DNA of 64,000 bases, from contig CALSLP010000003.1 in NCBI GenBank assembly GCA_943787225.1, positions 1 to 64,000 on the forward strand, read 5' to 3'. Made by a program: the position numbers and the translations under genes. This document shows, piece after piece, positions 39,200 to 48,888 of this stretch. The stretch is from an uncultured Alphaproteobacteria bacterium (GTDB taxonomy: Bacteria > Pseudomonadota > Alphaproteobacteria > MPNO01 > UBA2964). Under the pieces are notes generated by a model. The model searched no databases, was not told where the DNA came from, and saw nothing but the letters and a program-made list of their open reading frames with translations. Each line of letters starts with the position of its first letter. Position 1 is the first letter of the stretch.

Positions 39200-40627
39200 A
39201 TGAAGAAGACTCTCTTTTTGAGCCCACCGACTTATGCTGGCTATGACGGCGGTGCCGGTTCCCGCTATCAATGTAAGCGGGAAGTAAAGTCCTTTTGGTA
39301 CCCGACCTGGCTGGCACAGCTTGCAGCACTGGTCCCTGGCAGCAAGCTGGTCGACGCGCCTGCGCGCGGCCTATCGGTGGATGACGTCCTTAAGGATGCC
39401 AAGGATTATGAATTTCTGGTCCTTTACACCTCAACGCCCTCTTTCGCGAATGACACCAAGGTTGCTGAGCTTTTCAAAGAACAGAACCCCAACCTTCTCA
39501 TCGGATTTTGTGGTGCCCATGTCGCCATCAATAACGAAGCGACGATTGCGGCCTCGCCGGCAATCGATTTTGTCTGCGACACTGAATTCGACTTTACCAT
39601 TCAGGAAATTGCTGAAGGCAAAGCACTGGAAGACGTCCTCGGCATCACTATCCTGAAAGACGGCAAACCGCATTTCACGGGCAAACGCCCGCTGATCGAA
39701 GATATGGATACCCTGCCCTGGGTTACACCGATCTACAAAGAGAATTTGGTTACCAGCGACTATTACAACGGCTATATGCTGCATCCCTACATGTCGCTCT
39801 ATACGGGGCGTGGTTGTAAGTCGCGTTGTACATTTTGCCTGTGGCCACAGACCATCGCTGGGCACAACTACCGGACACGGTCAGTCAAAAATGTCGCTGC
39901 AGAAATCAAGTATGCCCGCGACAATTTTCCTGAAATCAAAGAGTTCTTTTTTGACGACGACACGCTGACCGATAACCGCGAAAATGTTGAAGCATTGGCC
40001 CGAGAGCTTGGCAAATTAGGCGTTACATGGTCATGCAATGCCAAGGCTAACGTTCCGTATGAAACCTTGAAGATCATGAAAGAAAACGGTCTGAGACTTC
40101 TTCTGGTTGGCTATGAATCCGGCAACCAAAAAGTCCTGAATAATATCAAAAAAGGCATTCTGGTCACAAAGGCTAAGCAATTTACCCGTGACTGCCACGA
40201 GCTTGGCATTCTAATCCACGGCACCTTCATTGTTGGCCTCCCCGGTGAGACTAGAGAAACGATCGAAGAGACCATCCGATACGCACAGGAAATCGATCCA
40301 AAGACCATTCAAGTCTCCCTGCCCGCCGCCTATCCTGGGACTTTTCTCTATAAGCAGGCTACCGAGAATGGCTGGCTTATTGCTGAAGACGGCAATGAAC
40401 TTGTCGCTGAAAATGGCGTGCAAAACAGCGTTCTACATTACGACCACCTCAGCAAAGAGGAAATCTTTGAAGCGGTCGATGTCTTTTACAAACGTTTTTA
40501 CTTTCGGCCACAGAAGATGGCATCGCTGTTTTTTGACATGTGCAAAGACTGGAGCGTCATGAAGCGCCAGGCCCGCGAAGGCGTCGAATTTTTTCGCTTC
40601 CTGTGGGGCCGGGAGAATGCAGTCTGA
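39200..40627 (+). CDS. hpnJ: hopanoid biosynthesis radical SAM enzyme HpnJ
   Basis: 475 residues. The N-terminal part (LFLSPPTYAGYDGGAG, then a cobalamin-binding-like domain) precedes the radical SAM core with the cluster motif CKSRCTFC (C-x3-C-x2-C) in YTGRGCKSRCTFCLWPQT, and LLLVGYESGNQKVL. HpnJ converts bacteriohopanetetrol glucosamine to the cyclitol ether form by a radical ring contraction. The C terminus (FYFRPQKMASLFF) is typical of the B12-binding radical SAM group. The stop TGA overlaps the hpnK start. Confidence 0.93.
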   Translation: MKKTLFLSPPTYAGYDGGAGSRYQCKREVKSFWYPTWLAQLAALVPGSKLVDAPARGLSVDDVLKDAKDYEFLVLYTSTPSFANDTKVAELFKEQNPNLLIGFCGAHVAINNEATIAASPAIDFVCDTEFDFTIQEIAEGKALEDVLGITILKDGKPHFTGKRPLIEDMDTLPWVTPIYKENLVTSDYYNGYMLHPYMSLYTGRGCKSRCTFCLWPQTIAGHNYRTRSVKNVAAEIKYARDNFPEIKEFFFDDDTLTDNRENVEALARELGKLGVTWSCNAKANVPYETLKIMKENGLRLLLVGYESGNQKVLNNIKKGILVTKAKQFTRDCHELGILIHGTFIVGLPGETRETIEETIRYAQEIDPKTIQVSLPAAYPGTFLYKQATENGWLIAEDGNELVAENGVQNSVLHYDHLSKEEIFEAVDVFYKRFYFRPQKMASLFFDMCKDWSVMKRQAREGVEFFRFLWGRENAV

Positions 40628-41433
40628 AACGCTTAATCGTCACAGGCGATGATTTTGGCATATCGATCCCGGTCAACGAGGCGATCGAAGCGGCACATTC
40701 CAACGGCATTCTGACGTCCACCTGCCTGATGGTTGGGGAACCGGAACAACAGGACGCCGTTTCCCGCGCAAAACGATTACCAGACCTTGGTGTCGGGTTA
40801 CACATCGTTGTTGTTCGAGGCAAAACCACCCTACCGACAGATCAACTTCCAAACATCACTTCAAATGGCGTTTTCGACGATAATCTGGTTCGCGCCGGTT
40901 TTCGCTACTTCTTTTCGCCGAAAGCCCGCCGTCAGCTTCGTGCCGAAATTCGGGCACAATTTGAAGCCTTTCAGGTAACCGGTCTCGCGCTGGATCATGT
41001 GAATGCCCACAATCATATGCATCTCCACCCCACTGTCTTGAGCCTCATTCTCGAGAATGCTGCAGAATTTGGGATCAAGGCGATCCGTTTGCCTGCTGAA
41101 AAAAACGGTGGCTTAGGATCTATCCTGCTTTCACCCTGGATTAGCCTCATGCGCTGGCGATTACGACGGGCTGGTATCCGCTATAATGACCAGATTGTTG
41201 GTATCACGGAGACCGGCACGCTTGACCAAACGCAGCTCCTTTCATCGATCGCAACCTTACGAGACGGCGTGACCGAAATCTTTTCCCACCCGGCAACCGG
41301 ACAATGGGAAGGTATGGACCCTGCCGCCTCTGACTTTAAGTTCAAAGAGGAATTCGAAGCCCTGATCTCGCCCGCTGTGACGGCGGCAATAAAGAATTCC
41401 GATATCACCCTATCGACATACAAGGACATCTAA
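40624..41433 (+). CDS. hpnK: hopanoid biosynthesis deacetylase HpnK
   Basis: 269 residues of the YdjC/ChbG deacetylase family. Motifs: IVTGDDFGIS (metal Asp), GLHIVVVRGKT (metal His) and DHVNAHNHMHLHP. HpnK removes the acetyl group from the HpnI product to give bacteriohopanetetrol glucosamine. No ATG, GTG or TTG fits the usual N terminus KRLIVTGDD; the in-phase codon is CTG at 40624, overlapping the hpnJ stop (CTGA). Either CTG is used with coupling or the base is miscalled for ATG. The next gene starts at its last base. Confidence 0.9.
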   Translation: MKRLIVTGDDFGISIPVNEAIEAAHSNGILTSTCLMVGEPEQQDAVSRAKRLPDLGVGLHIVVVRGKTTLPTDQLPNITSNGVFDDNLVRAGFRYFFSPKARRQLRAEIRAQFEAFQVTGLALDHVNAHNHMHLHPTVLSLILENAAEFGIKAIRLPAEKNGGLGSILLSPWISLMRWRLRRAGIRYNDQIVGITETGTLDQTQLLSSIATLRDGVTEIFSHPATGQWEGMDPAASDFKFKEEFEALISPAVTAAIKNSDITLSTYKDI

Positions 41434-42035
41434 TGGTCGGCGATTCCTGGACCCATAAGATTGCAAAAGTTTGCATTACACCGTTGGCCAACACAGCCGT
41501 TACGCCAAACCATTTAACGACCCTACGGCTGATAACGGGCGTTGCCGCCTGCGCTGCTTTCGCAGTTGGTGATCGTCAGTGGGACATCTGGGGTGGGTGG
41601 TTGTGGCTGTTCTCCGCCTTTATGGATCGTGCCGATGGCGAGTTAGCGCGGCTGACGGGCAAAATTACTCCCGGCGGTCATCGCTATGACATGTTCTGCG
41701 ACATCACGGTTAGCTCGCTGTTCTTTCTCGGTTGCGGCATTGGCCTGCGCGATGGTTCTTTTGGAAATTGGATGATTTTGATGGCCGTGATGGGCACCGC
41801 CGGTGTTTTTATGGCCCAAATTTATGCCGAGAAAATAGATCAGATGACCAGCGACACCAGTGACAAAGCCTATGCCGGCATCTGGGGGTTTGATTTCGAC
41901 GACGTGCTCTATTTGTTCGCGCCCATCGTCTGGCTCGGCTGGCAAATGCCGTTTGTTGTCGGCGCCTCCGTCGGCGCTCCAGCCTTTGCCCTTCTCACTT
42001 GGTACAAATGGCGGAAGCGCCTACAGGAAACCTAA
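41433..42035 (+). CDS. second CDP-alcohol phosphatidyltransferase family protein
   Basis: 200 residues, about five membrane helices, motif MDRADGELARLTGKITPGG continuing to HRYDMFCD (the D-G-x2-A-R-x8-G-x3-D-x3-D pattern). The start overlaps the hpnK stop by one base (TAATG), so it is coupled to the hopanoid operon. It diverges from the one at 36 kb. It could act on a phospholipid or possibly attach a phospho-headgroup; the sequence does not say which alcohol. Its stop overlaps the convergent PEP-mutase family gene by four bases. Confidence 0.88.
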   Translation: MVGDSWTHKIAKVCITPLANTAVTPNHLTTLRLITGVAACAAFAVGDRQWDIWGGWLWLFSAFMDRADGELARLTGKITPGGHRYDMFCDITVSSLFFLGCGIGLRDGSFGNWMILMAVMGTAGVFMAQIYAEKIDQMTSDTSDKAYAGIWGFDFDDVLYLFAPIVWLGWQMPFVVGASVGAPAFALLTWYKWRKRLQET

Positions 42036-42915
42036 TCGCGCTCTGCCATCTCGCCACCGAGCCAATCCCGCATCCACTGCTGATGCTCATCGTCTCGCGT
42101 CAGACGCTTCATCATATCTTTCGGTGCAGTCGTGGTGATCTCCGAGGGCGGCGTTCCATCCCGCAAGGCCTTCAGCGTGTCATAGGTGGCCTTAACGGCG
42201 GCCTGGAACGGATGATGGCCCTGCAAACATATGCGGACACCGGCCGCACTCAGTGAGGCGAGATCACCGAGCGCTGACGCAGCGCCGCCAAGAAAGATCG
42301 GAATATTGACGGCATCGGAAACAACAGCGAGCTGATCCGTGTTCGTTACCCCGGACAAAAACACCGCGTCCACCCCGACTGCTTCATACGCCTTGATCCG
42401 CGCCACAGTATCTTCCGGCCCCGTAATACCCATCGCGCTTGTGCGCCCTGCAATGACGAGGCTGGGGTCCTGACGACCATCGAGAGCCGCCTTCATCTTG
42501 CCAACGCCTTCTTCTATCGAGATAAGCCGTGTGCCGCCGACCGTGCCGTAGCTTTGGGGTAATTCCGTATCTTCAATCGTCAGCGCCGCGACACGCCAGC
42601 AGTCTCAAGCTCTTCAACCGTCCGCCGGACATTCAAGGCATTGCCATAGCCATGATCTGCATCAACCAGCAGGGCAAGGTTTCCGGCGCGGCAAATCCGA
42701 TAGGCCTGGTCCGCAAACTCCGACAAGCTGAGAACAATCAGATCTGGAGACCCCAGAACTGTCTGGGAGGCCACGGAACCGGCGAACATACCGACTTCAA
42801 ATCCAAGCTCTTCGGCAATCCGGGCCGAAATTGGGTCAAATACCGACCCAGGGTGCACGCAACGATCCCCTTCAATGACACTCCGAAATCGTTCTCGCCG
42901 CTCTGACCAATGCAT
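42032..42915 (-). CDS. isocitrate lyase/PEP mutase superfamily enzyme (one frameshift)
   Basis: About 294 residues: [16 protein letters not shown], then [33 protein letters not shown] (Mg-binding D-x-D motif), a one-base shift near 42590 after ELETAGV, then [25 protein letters not shown] and [12 protein letters not shown]. The family includes methylisocitrate lyase, carboxyphosphonoenolpyruvate mutase and oxaloacetate decarboxylase. The missing Cys loop of true isocitrate lyase (KKCGH) suggests the decarboxylase or PEP-mutase side. The start at 42915 is preceded by AAAGG. The exact reaction is uncertain. Confidence 0.85.
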
Positions 42916-43045
42916 AACAAAACCTTTCAATAACAATATTTTTCACACGCTAGCGTATAATCTGCTGCATAGGAAACAGGAGCCTTGCGAATCGTTGCAA
43001 AAGCTGGGCAGTTTAGTATCCCCTTCAGACAAGTGAACTGAGATC

Positions 43046-43258
43046 ATGGCCAAGTTTTACGAACCCGATATGGGACAGGACCCTGAAAACCCTTTCGCCC
43101 GCGATGCGGATGGTAAGCTCGTCCGCCGTAGCTACTGGCTCGACATGGCCGATCGCTCCATCATTCTTATGATGGCGCAGGGTTTGGGTAGCGTTCTGTC
43201 CAACGAGCAGAAGCGCATGCATCTGGAAGATATCGGACGTGGGCACCTCACCAGCTGA
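43046..43258 (+). CDS. small hypothetical protein
   Basis: 70 residues from ATG at 43046: MAKFYEPDMGQDPENPFARD, then KLVRRSYWLDMADRSIILMM and a helical end with LSNEQKRMHLEDIG. Soluble, acidic N-terminal third, one amphipathic helix. No recognised domain. The upstream bases contain a weak GAGA-type site. It lies alone between a convergent-side gene and the ABC-F gene, 85 bases before it. Function unknown. Confidence 0.6.
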   Translation: MAKFYEPDMGQDPENPFARDADGKLVRRSYWLDMADRSIILMMAQGLGSVLSNEQKRMHLEDIGRGHLTS

Positions 43259-43343
43259 TGATTTGCACTGTTGAAATCCTGCCCCCCGAACACTAAACCA
43301 CTGGCCTTCTACTCGCTTCCACAGAACTGAATTTCAAGACAAT

Positions 43344-45258
43344 ATGCTGCGCATTGAAGGGCTGACATACCGGATCGGCCCCCGGACCCTGTTTGAAAAC
43401 GCCGAAGCGGCGATCAATGAAGGCCATCGAGTCGGTTTCGTTGGGCGCAATGGCGCAGGAAAAACGACCCTGCTCAATATGATCATGGGATCGATTGTTC
43501 CTGACACCGGGGTAATCGATTATCCAAATCGCTGGCGCATTGGGATCACCCGACAGGAAGCCCCCAGCGGGTCACAGAGCCTCGTCGATACGGTTATGGC
43601 CGCGGACAGAGAACTCGTTAAACTCAATAAGGAAGCTGATACAGCCACAGACCCGAACCGGATTGCAGAGATTCACACGCGCCTGCATGAAAAAGAAGCA
43701 CACCGAGCACAATCGCGGGCATCCCGCCTCCTCGCGGGACTAGGGTTCTCAGAAGCAGAAATGCAGCGCCCCTGTGATGAATTCTCAGGTGGCTGGCGTA
43801 TGCGTGTTGCCCTCGCGGGCTTGCTCTTTACGCAACCAGACCTCCTCCTGCTCGATGAGCCAACCAACCATCTCGACCTCGAGGCCTGTCTCTGGCTGGA
43901 GGACTACCTGAAGCGTTATCAGGGAACGATCCTGATCGTAAGCCATGACCGGGGCTTGCTGAACCGGGTGGTGAACCAAATTCTTCATCTGGATGACACC
44001 GGTCTCAAGCTCTACACCGGCGGATATGACCGGTTTGAAGTCAGTTTTCGAGCCCAACTGGAACGCATTGCCTCAGAACACGCCCGGCAGGAAGCGCAAC
44101 GCGCGCACATCCAGAAATTTGTCGACAAATTCCGCTACAAGGCGACCAAGGCCCGGCAGGCGCAATCACGTATCAAAATGCTGGAACGCATGGAACCTCT
44201 GCCAGAACGTGGCGCAGAAGGCTCCGTCGCCTTTACGTTTCCAAACCCAAAAGCACTAGCGCCGCCCCTCTACAGCATCGACGATGCGTCGATCGGCTAT
44301 GATGGTGTGGCCATCTTGAACAAGGTTTCTTTTCGGCTCGATCTGGATGACCGCGTCGCGTTACTCGGCGCAAACGGCAATGGCAAATCAACCTTGATTA
44401 AGTTGCTCGCGGGGCGTCTGGAAGCGATGTCGGGCCATGTTGTTAAGTCGGGCAAACTACGCGTCGGCTATTTTGCACAACATCAAACAGACGAGCTCGA
44501 TTTCGACGCCACCCCCGCTTATCGAGCTGTCACGCAGACGACCAAAAGATCTCGATGTAAAACTAAGAAGCCATTTGGGCCGCTTTGGATTCTCTCAGCA
44601 GCGCGCGGAAACGCGCACAGGCGATCTCTCGGGCGGTGAAAAGGCGCGATTGCTGTTTGCGATGATGAGCAGCGACGAGCCCCATATTCTCCTGCTGGAT
44701 GAACCGACCAACCATCTGGATGTCGTTGCCCGCGAAGCCCTTGTTCAAGCGATCAATGCGTTCGAAGGCGCCGTGGTGATTGTCAGCCATGATCCTCACG
44801 TCATTGAGCTCACAGCCGACAGATTATGGTTGGTCGACCAGGGAACCGTCACACCTTATGACGGCGATCTGGACGATTATCGCAAACTTTTAACGAAACC
44901 AGCGAAGAATAAGGATAAATCGACCAAGGCCGCTGAGCCTGTTGTGCCCATCGTTCCAGACATCCCAAAGAAAGAAAGACGTCGGCTGGCCGCTGAGAAA
45001 CGTAACGAACTCGCCCCGCTGCGCAAACGCGTAAGGCGCGCCGAGGACAAGGTTATCAAGCTAACGACAGAGACTGAACGGCTGCAGGCTGCGCTCGCCG
45101 CCCCGGAGCTATATGAAAAAGGCGACACCGAAGCCGTCAAATCTCTACAGGTTGAGTCTGGCTACGCCGCTAAAACTTTATCCGATGCCGAAGAGGCCTG
45201 GCTAGAGCTACAGGAAGAGCTGGAAACCGCCGAAGCCGAAGCTGCAGCGGCCATCTAG
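43344..45258 (+). CDS. ABC-F family ATPase (one-base frameshift)
   Basis: About 638 residues with two ABC domains and no membrane part. First domain: Walker A GRNGAGKTT, signature EFSGGWRMR, Walker B LLLLDEPTNHLD, then a linker (FRYKATKARQAQSRIKML). Second: GANGNGKST, LSGGEKARL, LLLDEPTNHLD, and a C-terminal coiled coil. It is Uup/YheS-like and acts on the ribosome rather than as a transporter. A one-base insertion in a C-run near 44516 (ACCCCC) breaks the frame; beyond it PLIELSRRRPKDL restores the expected reading. Probably a sequence error. Confidence 0.93.
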
Positions 45259-45738
45259 TCAGTTATCTTTCGGGTGCCCCCGGCTGGGAGGTGCTGGTGT
45301 TCCCGGTGCCGCAACAACATCCTTGGTTGCGCCACCCCAGCCCAGATGTGTCACGTCAAAAATCACGCCATTGGGGTCGCGATATTTAATTTCATAGAAC
45401 GTCGTCGGGGCTTTCTTGTCGGGCCGGCCCATAAAGTATTTGCCGCCCGCCTTTTCGATTTTTTTATCCGCTTCTTCCGCGTCATCGACCCAGAAGCCAA
45501 TATGATGAAGACCGACATAATCTTTGCCACGTTCGTCTTCCCCATCGACATAACCTGCCCAATGATCGGATTTGTATTTCAACAATGCGACTGTAATTAC
45601 GCCATCGGAAACATAGCAGCCTTTGGCCAGCGGTGAGTCAGTGGTCCCAACCCGCTCCATATCAAAGGCTTCACAGTAAAAATCTGCGGTTTTCTCGGGA
45701 TCATCCACCGACATTGCGATGTGTCTTAGCTTCGCCAT
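45259..45738 (-). CDS. VOC-family protein
   Basis: 159 residues: MAKLRHIAMSVDDPEKTADF (first metal His), FYCEAFDMERVG, GLHHIGFWVDDAEEAD (second His) and YRDPNGVIFDV. Two beta-alpha-beta modules with His/His and a late acidic residue; glyoxalase I or methylmalonyl-CoA-epimerase-like. The last 20 residues are Pro-rich. It leads no clear operon; the flavoprotein gene lies 38 bases upstream. Substrate unknown. Confidence 0.85.
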   Translation of the reverse strand: MAKLRHIAMSVDDPEKTADFYCEAFDMERVGTTDSPLAKGCYVSDGVITVALLKYKSDHWAGYVDGEDERGKDYVGLHHIGFWVDDAEEADKKIEKAGGKYFMGRPDKKAPTTFYEIKYRDPNGVIFDVTHLGWGGATKDVVAAPGTPAPPSRGHPKDN

Positions 45739-45776
45739 AACATCCTCCTAAAATTCGATAACTGGATTATACCCGA

Positions 45777-47006
45777 TCAATCCTTTTTGGCGTCGGGAAA
45801 ATACCTTGGATCTGAAATCACGGCGCCAAACCGCTGTTGGGCATAAGTAATCGCGGCAACATCCCATGCCATACTGTTTTGTGAGGTCGCAGCATGAACG
45901 TCACGCACTGCGCGTTGGTACGGGCTATCAAACCCTAGCCCTCGACCGCCTGCCAACGGAAACAGGCGTTCGACCGCCTGAACGCATAACTTGCCCGCAA
46001 ATGAATTATTCCGCCGCCAACGTGCCCGTTGCTCCTGAGACGGCGGGGCGTCACTGGCCGCAACCAAATTGCTTTCGCGAAAATCCTCCAGTAAAAGTGC
46101 CCGCGCAGCTTCAATCTCAGCGCTGGATTCTGCAACACGAGACTGTACTGTCCCTTGTTCGCTTAGCTTGACCCCGGCAACTGATTTTCGTGTGGAAAGG
46201 TCTGTCCACATCGCATCCAGCGCCCCCAGCGCGATACCGACCGCTGTTGACGCAAATTGTTTTGTTCCCATCGCAAATAGAGGAATTTTATAAAGCGGGT
46301 TCGGATTGATTTCACTACCCGGTGTCGGACCGCCCTGAACCTGCCCCGCCGATATCGCGCGATGTTCGGGAATAAACACTTCTTTCAAAACAAAGGACCT
46401 GCTGCCGGTGGCTGCCAATCCGCTGGGATTCCAGTCATCGACCATTTCAACGAAGTCCGTTTTTGGCACCAGCGCGAACTGATGTTGCGGTGGGCCATTT
46501 TCCTGTGGAACGAATAGTTGGACATTACTCCAATCGGCAAAATCAATACCGCTCGAAAAACCCCACATACCATCTGCGACCCAGCCACCATCAACGCCTT
46601 TGACGGTCGCGCCTTTGCCTGGGAAAGACGACGCGATCACCGCATCCGGATTACTGGCCCAAACATCATCCTGAGCCTGCTCGTTCTTCATGCCGTTGAT
46701 CCAGGTCTGACCGGTCAGGTTAGTGAACACCCAACAGCTTGATCCACAGCCGCGTCCCAATTCGGCCGCAACGTCCAGGATACAGTCCCAGCTCATCTCA
46801 TAGCCGCCATAGCGGCGCGGCTGGAACATTTTGTAAAACCCTGCCTCAATAAATTCTTTGTGGGTGATATCGGGTACACGCCGGTTCTTCTCGGCTTCAG
46901 GCGCGCGTTCCCGCAACGCAGGAACCATCGCCCGCGCGCGCTCCGCTAATTCTTCGCGCGAAACTTCCACGCTGTGTCCAACATTGGGCATATTCAATCC
47001 ACTCAC
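45777..47006 (-). CDS. flavin-dependent monooxygenase of the acyl-CoA dehydrogenase fold (HsaA-like)
   Basis: 409 residues. Sequence wording (FYKMFQPRRYGGYEMSW, ELGRGCGSSCWVFT and GLGFDSPYQRAVRDVHAATSQ) fits the two-component aromatic hydroxylase group (HsaA, 4-hydroxyphenylacetate and indole hydroxylases) more than true acyl-CoA dehydrogenases. These need free reduced FMN or FAD from a separate reductase, which is not in this window. Activity is probably hydroxylation of a phenolic or heteroaromatic ring. Operon with the PAS gene upstream (24-base gap). Confidence 0.83.
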   Translation of the reverse strand: MSGLNMPNVGHSVEVSREELAERARAMVPALRERAPEAEKNRRVPDITHKEFIEAGFYKMFQPRRYGGYEMSWDCILDVAAELGRGCGSSCWVFTNLTGQTWINGMKNEQAQDDVWASNPDAVIASSFPGKGATVKGVDGGWVADGMWGFSSGIDFADWSNVQLFVPQENGPPQHQFALVPKTDFVEMVDDWNPSGLAATGSRSFVLKEVFIPEHRAISAGQVQGGPTPGSEINPNPLYKIPLFAMGTKQFASTAVGIALGALDAMWTDLSTRKSVAGVKLSEQGTVQSRVAESSAEIEAARALLLEDFRESNLVAASDAPPSQEQRARWRRNNSFAGKLCVQAVERLFPLAGGRGLGFDSPYQRAVRDVHAATSQNSMAWDVAAITYAQQRFGAVISDPRYFPDAKKD

Positions 47007-47029
47007 ATACGTCTCGGTGCAGCCACTTG

Positions 47030-47545
47030 TTATTCTTTACGAATATAGGAAAGGAAAATGAGAAGATTCACAACCTCATCCTGATCATTTACCAGCGGCA
47101 AAATCAGATCTTCGCTATAAATAAATTCAGAATTAGGTCCGACATACGGTACTTTACCTAAAATGGGATGGCGCGTTGAGGCTACACGATCACAAGTATC
47201 CCAAACCCTGCTCGGCGGTTTCTGGTGATCGATTTCAGACATCCAATGCCCGGTCCAGTTTGTAAAAAAGTGTTCGGACACGGTTGTACCAATAACCCGA
47301 TAACGAAAATCTCTCGGTCTGTCCTGCACCTCAAATAGAAGCATGTTTGGCATCAAACTAGGGACATCAAATGGATTAAAATCACTGCGCCGTGGGAATA
47401 CTCCATCACGATGCAGACTATTCCAAAATTTAAAACCATCCTGCAGAACTAGGGAACGCGCCGCTAAGGTTTCGTAAAAATGCTCTTCCTGAGGGGAGCA
47501 CAACTCAGCGGCAACTAATTCAGAATCAGAGTCGTTCATACTCAC
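47030..47545 (-). CDS. PAS_5-type (DUF1488-like) single PAS domain protein
   Basis: 171 residues. The central stretch FKFWNSLHRDGVFPRRSDFNPF and MLLFEVQDRPRDFRYRVIG, with LILPLVNDQDEVVNLLIF, is the PAS_5 (pfam07310-like) pattern common in Alphaproteobacteria. It has no output domain. A ligand or redox sensor, or a scaffold, is possible. It is upstream of the HsaA-like gene and may be cotranscribed; about 140 bases separate it from the next flavoprotein gene on the far side. Confidence 0.8.
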   Translation of the reverse strand: MSMNDSDSELVAAELCSPQEEHFYETLAARSLVLQDGFKFWNSLHRDGVFPRRSDFNPFDVPSLMPNMLLFEVQDRPRDFRYRVIGTTVSEHFFTNWTGHWMSEIDHQKPPSRVWDTCDRVASTRHPILGKVPYVGPNSEFIYSEDLILPLVNDQDEVVNLLIFLSYIRKE

Positions 47546-47688
47546 GACACGCCCATTTCATTCAATGCTTCATTGTGAATTTGGGAAGATTCATGCCAAT
47601 GGAAACCCGCTTTCCATTCTTTCCAAATAGAGGAAACGAAAACGGGAAAACACACAACCTCACCAACAATAAATCTAAAATTCTGTAA

Positions 47689-48879
47689 TTAAACAAACGG
47701 TCCGGTTGGCGGCAAATCTAGTTGCGCTCGACCGGCATTCTCTGCGGCAAATTCCGGTAAAATCACAAAATGGCTCCGCAGCACATGAATATCCCGGAAC
47801 GCACGTTGTAACTCACTGCCTTCCATCATGACGCCAGTACCGGAATCACAAAATAATTCATAAACGAGCTCGCTGCACATCCGCACGATTTCAACCATCG
47901 CCATACGATAACGAATTCGGTCCTCAGCGGAAATTCGTTCGCCCCACTCAAGCTTGGTCATTAACTCGTTGGCATTATCGAGGACTGTCGCCTTCGCGAT
48001 ATCACACTGCGCTTTGGCCCGTCCGAGACGCTGCTGCGATGATGCCCACTCTGATTGCGCAGACGGCATACGGGCATTGGTTCTGCTCTTTAGCCGGTCG
48101 CGATAGGCTTCTATCGCACACGCCGCTAGCCCCACAGCAGGCGCTGCAACAACAAAGGCAAACACAGTCGAATTGGGGCTGGTCTTATAGAGCAGCCCAT
48201 CATTGATAGCGGAACCAGGAATACCGTTCAGCTCAGCCTCGCGAAAACACAGGACGCGATGATCGGGCACAAATTCGGCGTCGAGCGAAACAGTCTTACT
48301 GCCGGTTCCCTTCATCCCCAGGCAGTTCCAGTCGTCTTTGACGGAAACGGATGCCCGCGGAATGAGGCAGGTAAGGTTCCGCTTGGGATTGTCAGGGTCA
48401 TGCGCGCTGAGCATCAGCCAATTAGCACGATCTACACCCGAGACATAAGGCCAACTACCAGTAAGCCGGACACCACCGTCAGCTTTGTCCGCCGTAATTG
48501 TTGCCCCCATAACCAGACACGTGAACAACGCTTCGCCGCTCGCCCGAACTTCTTCCTGAGCCGCTGGCGGGTACCAACCCACAAGATAGTTTTGATTGCC
48601 GATCAGGCTGTGCAACCAGGCTGTTGATCCACACCCGCGGGCTGTTTCCATGACGGCCTCAAGATGGGTTGGCAAGCTCATACCAAGACCACCAAGACCC
48701 GGGGCTAACATGATACCGAGTAGGCCTGCCTCATCTAGTCGGTCATGAACCTCCGGCAACATCGAGCGGTTCTGTTCAGTTTCCGCAGCCTTTTCGCGCA
48801 GGAATGGCACCAAAGCAGAAGCCCTCGCGACGACCTCCTCATGCGTAGCGCTAGTCGTCCCTACCGTACTTCCTTCCAT
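47689..48879 (-). CDS. acyl-CoA dehydrogenase-fold flavoprotein (monooxygenase-like)
   Basis: 396 residues, opening GTTSATHEEVVARASALVPF, with LGGLGMSLPTHLEAVMETARGCGSTAW, WPYVSGVDRANWLM and GMKGTGSKTVSLDAEFVP. The same group as the flavoprotein at 45.8 kb (HsaA/hydroxylase-like) by similar motifs GRGCGSS / ARGCGST, but clearly diverged. It lacks the Glu catalytic base typical of acyl-CoA dehydrogenases at the usual place, as far as I can judge. Operon with the downstream-facing VOC gene ten bases upstream. Confidence 0.8.
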   Translation of the reverse strand: MEGSTVGTTSATHEEVVARASALVPFLREKAAETEQNRSMLPEVHDRLDEAGLLGIMLAPGLGGLGMSLPTHLEAVMETARGCGSTAWLHSLIGNQNYLVGWYPPAAQEEVRASGEALFTCLVMGATITADKADGGVRLTGSWPYVSGVDRANWLMLSAHDPDNPKRNLTCLIPRASVSVKDDWNCLGMKGTGSKTVSLDAEFVPDHRVLCFREAELNGIPGSAINDGLLYKTSPNSTVFAFVVAAPAVGLAACAIEAYRDRLKSRTNARMPSAQSEWASSQQRLGRAKAQCDIAKATVLDNANELMTKLEWGERISAEDRIRYRMAMVEIVRMCSELVYELFCDSGTGVMMEGSELQRAFRDIHVLRSHFVILPEFAAENAGRAQLDLPPTGPFV

Positions 48880-48888
48880 GCGCTTCGC

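Noticed and set aside
36021..42035. A core hopanoid (squalene-hopene cyclase) locus.
   Set aside because: No shc, hpnH, hpnG or squalene synthase genes lie here; only the side-chain genes hpnI, hpnJ, hpnK and hpnL-like are present.
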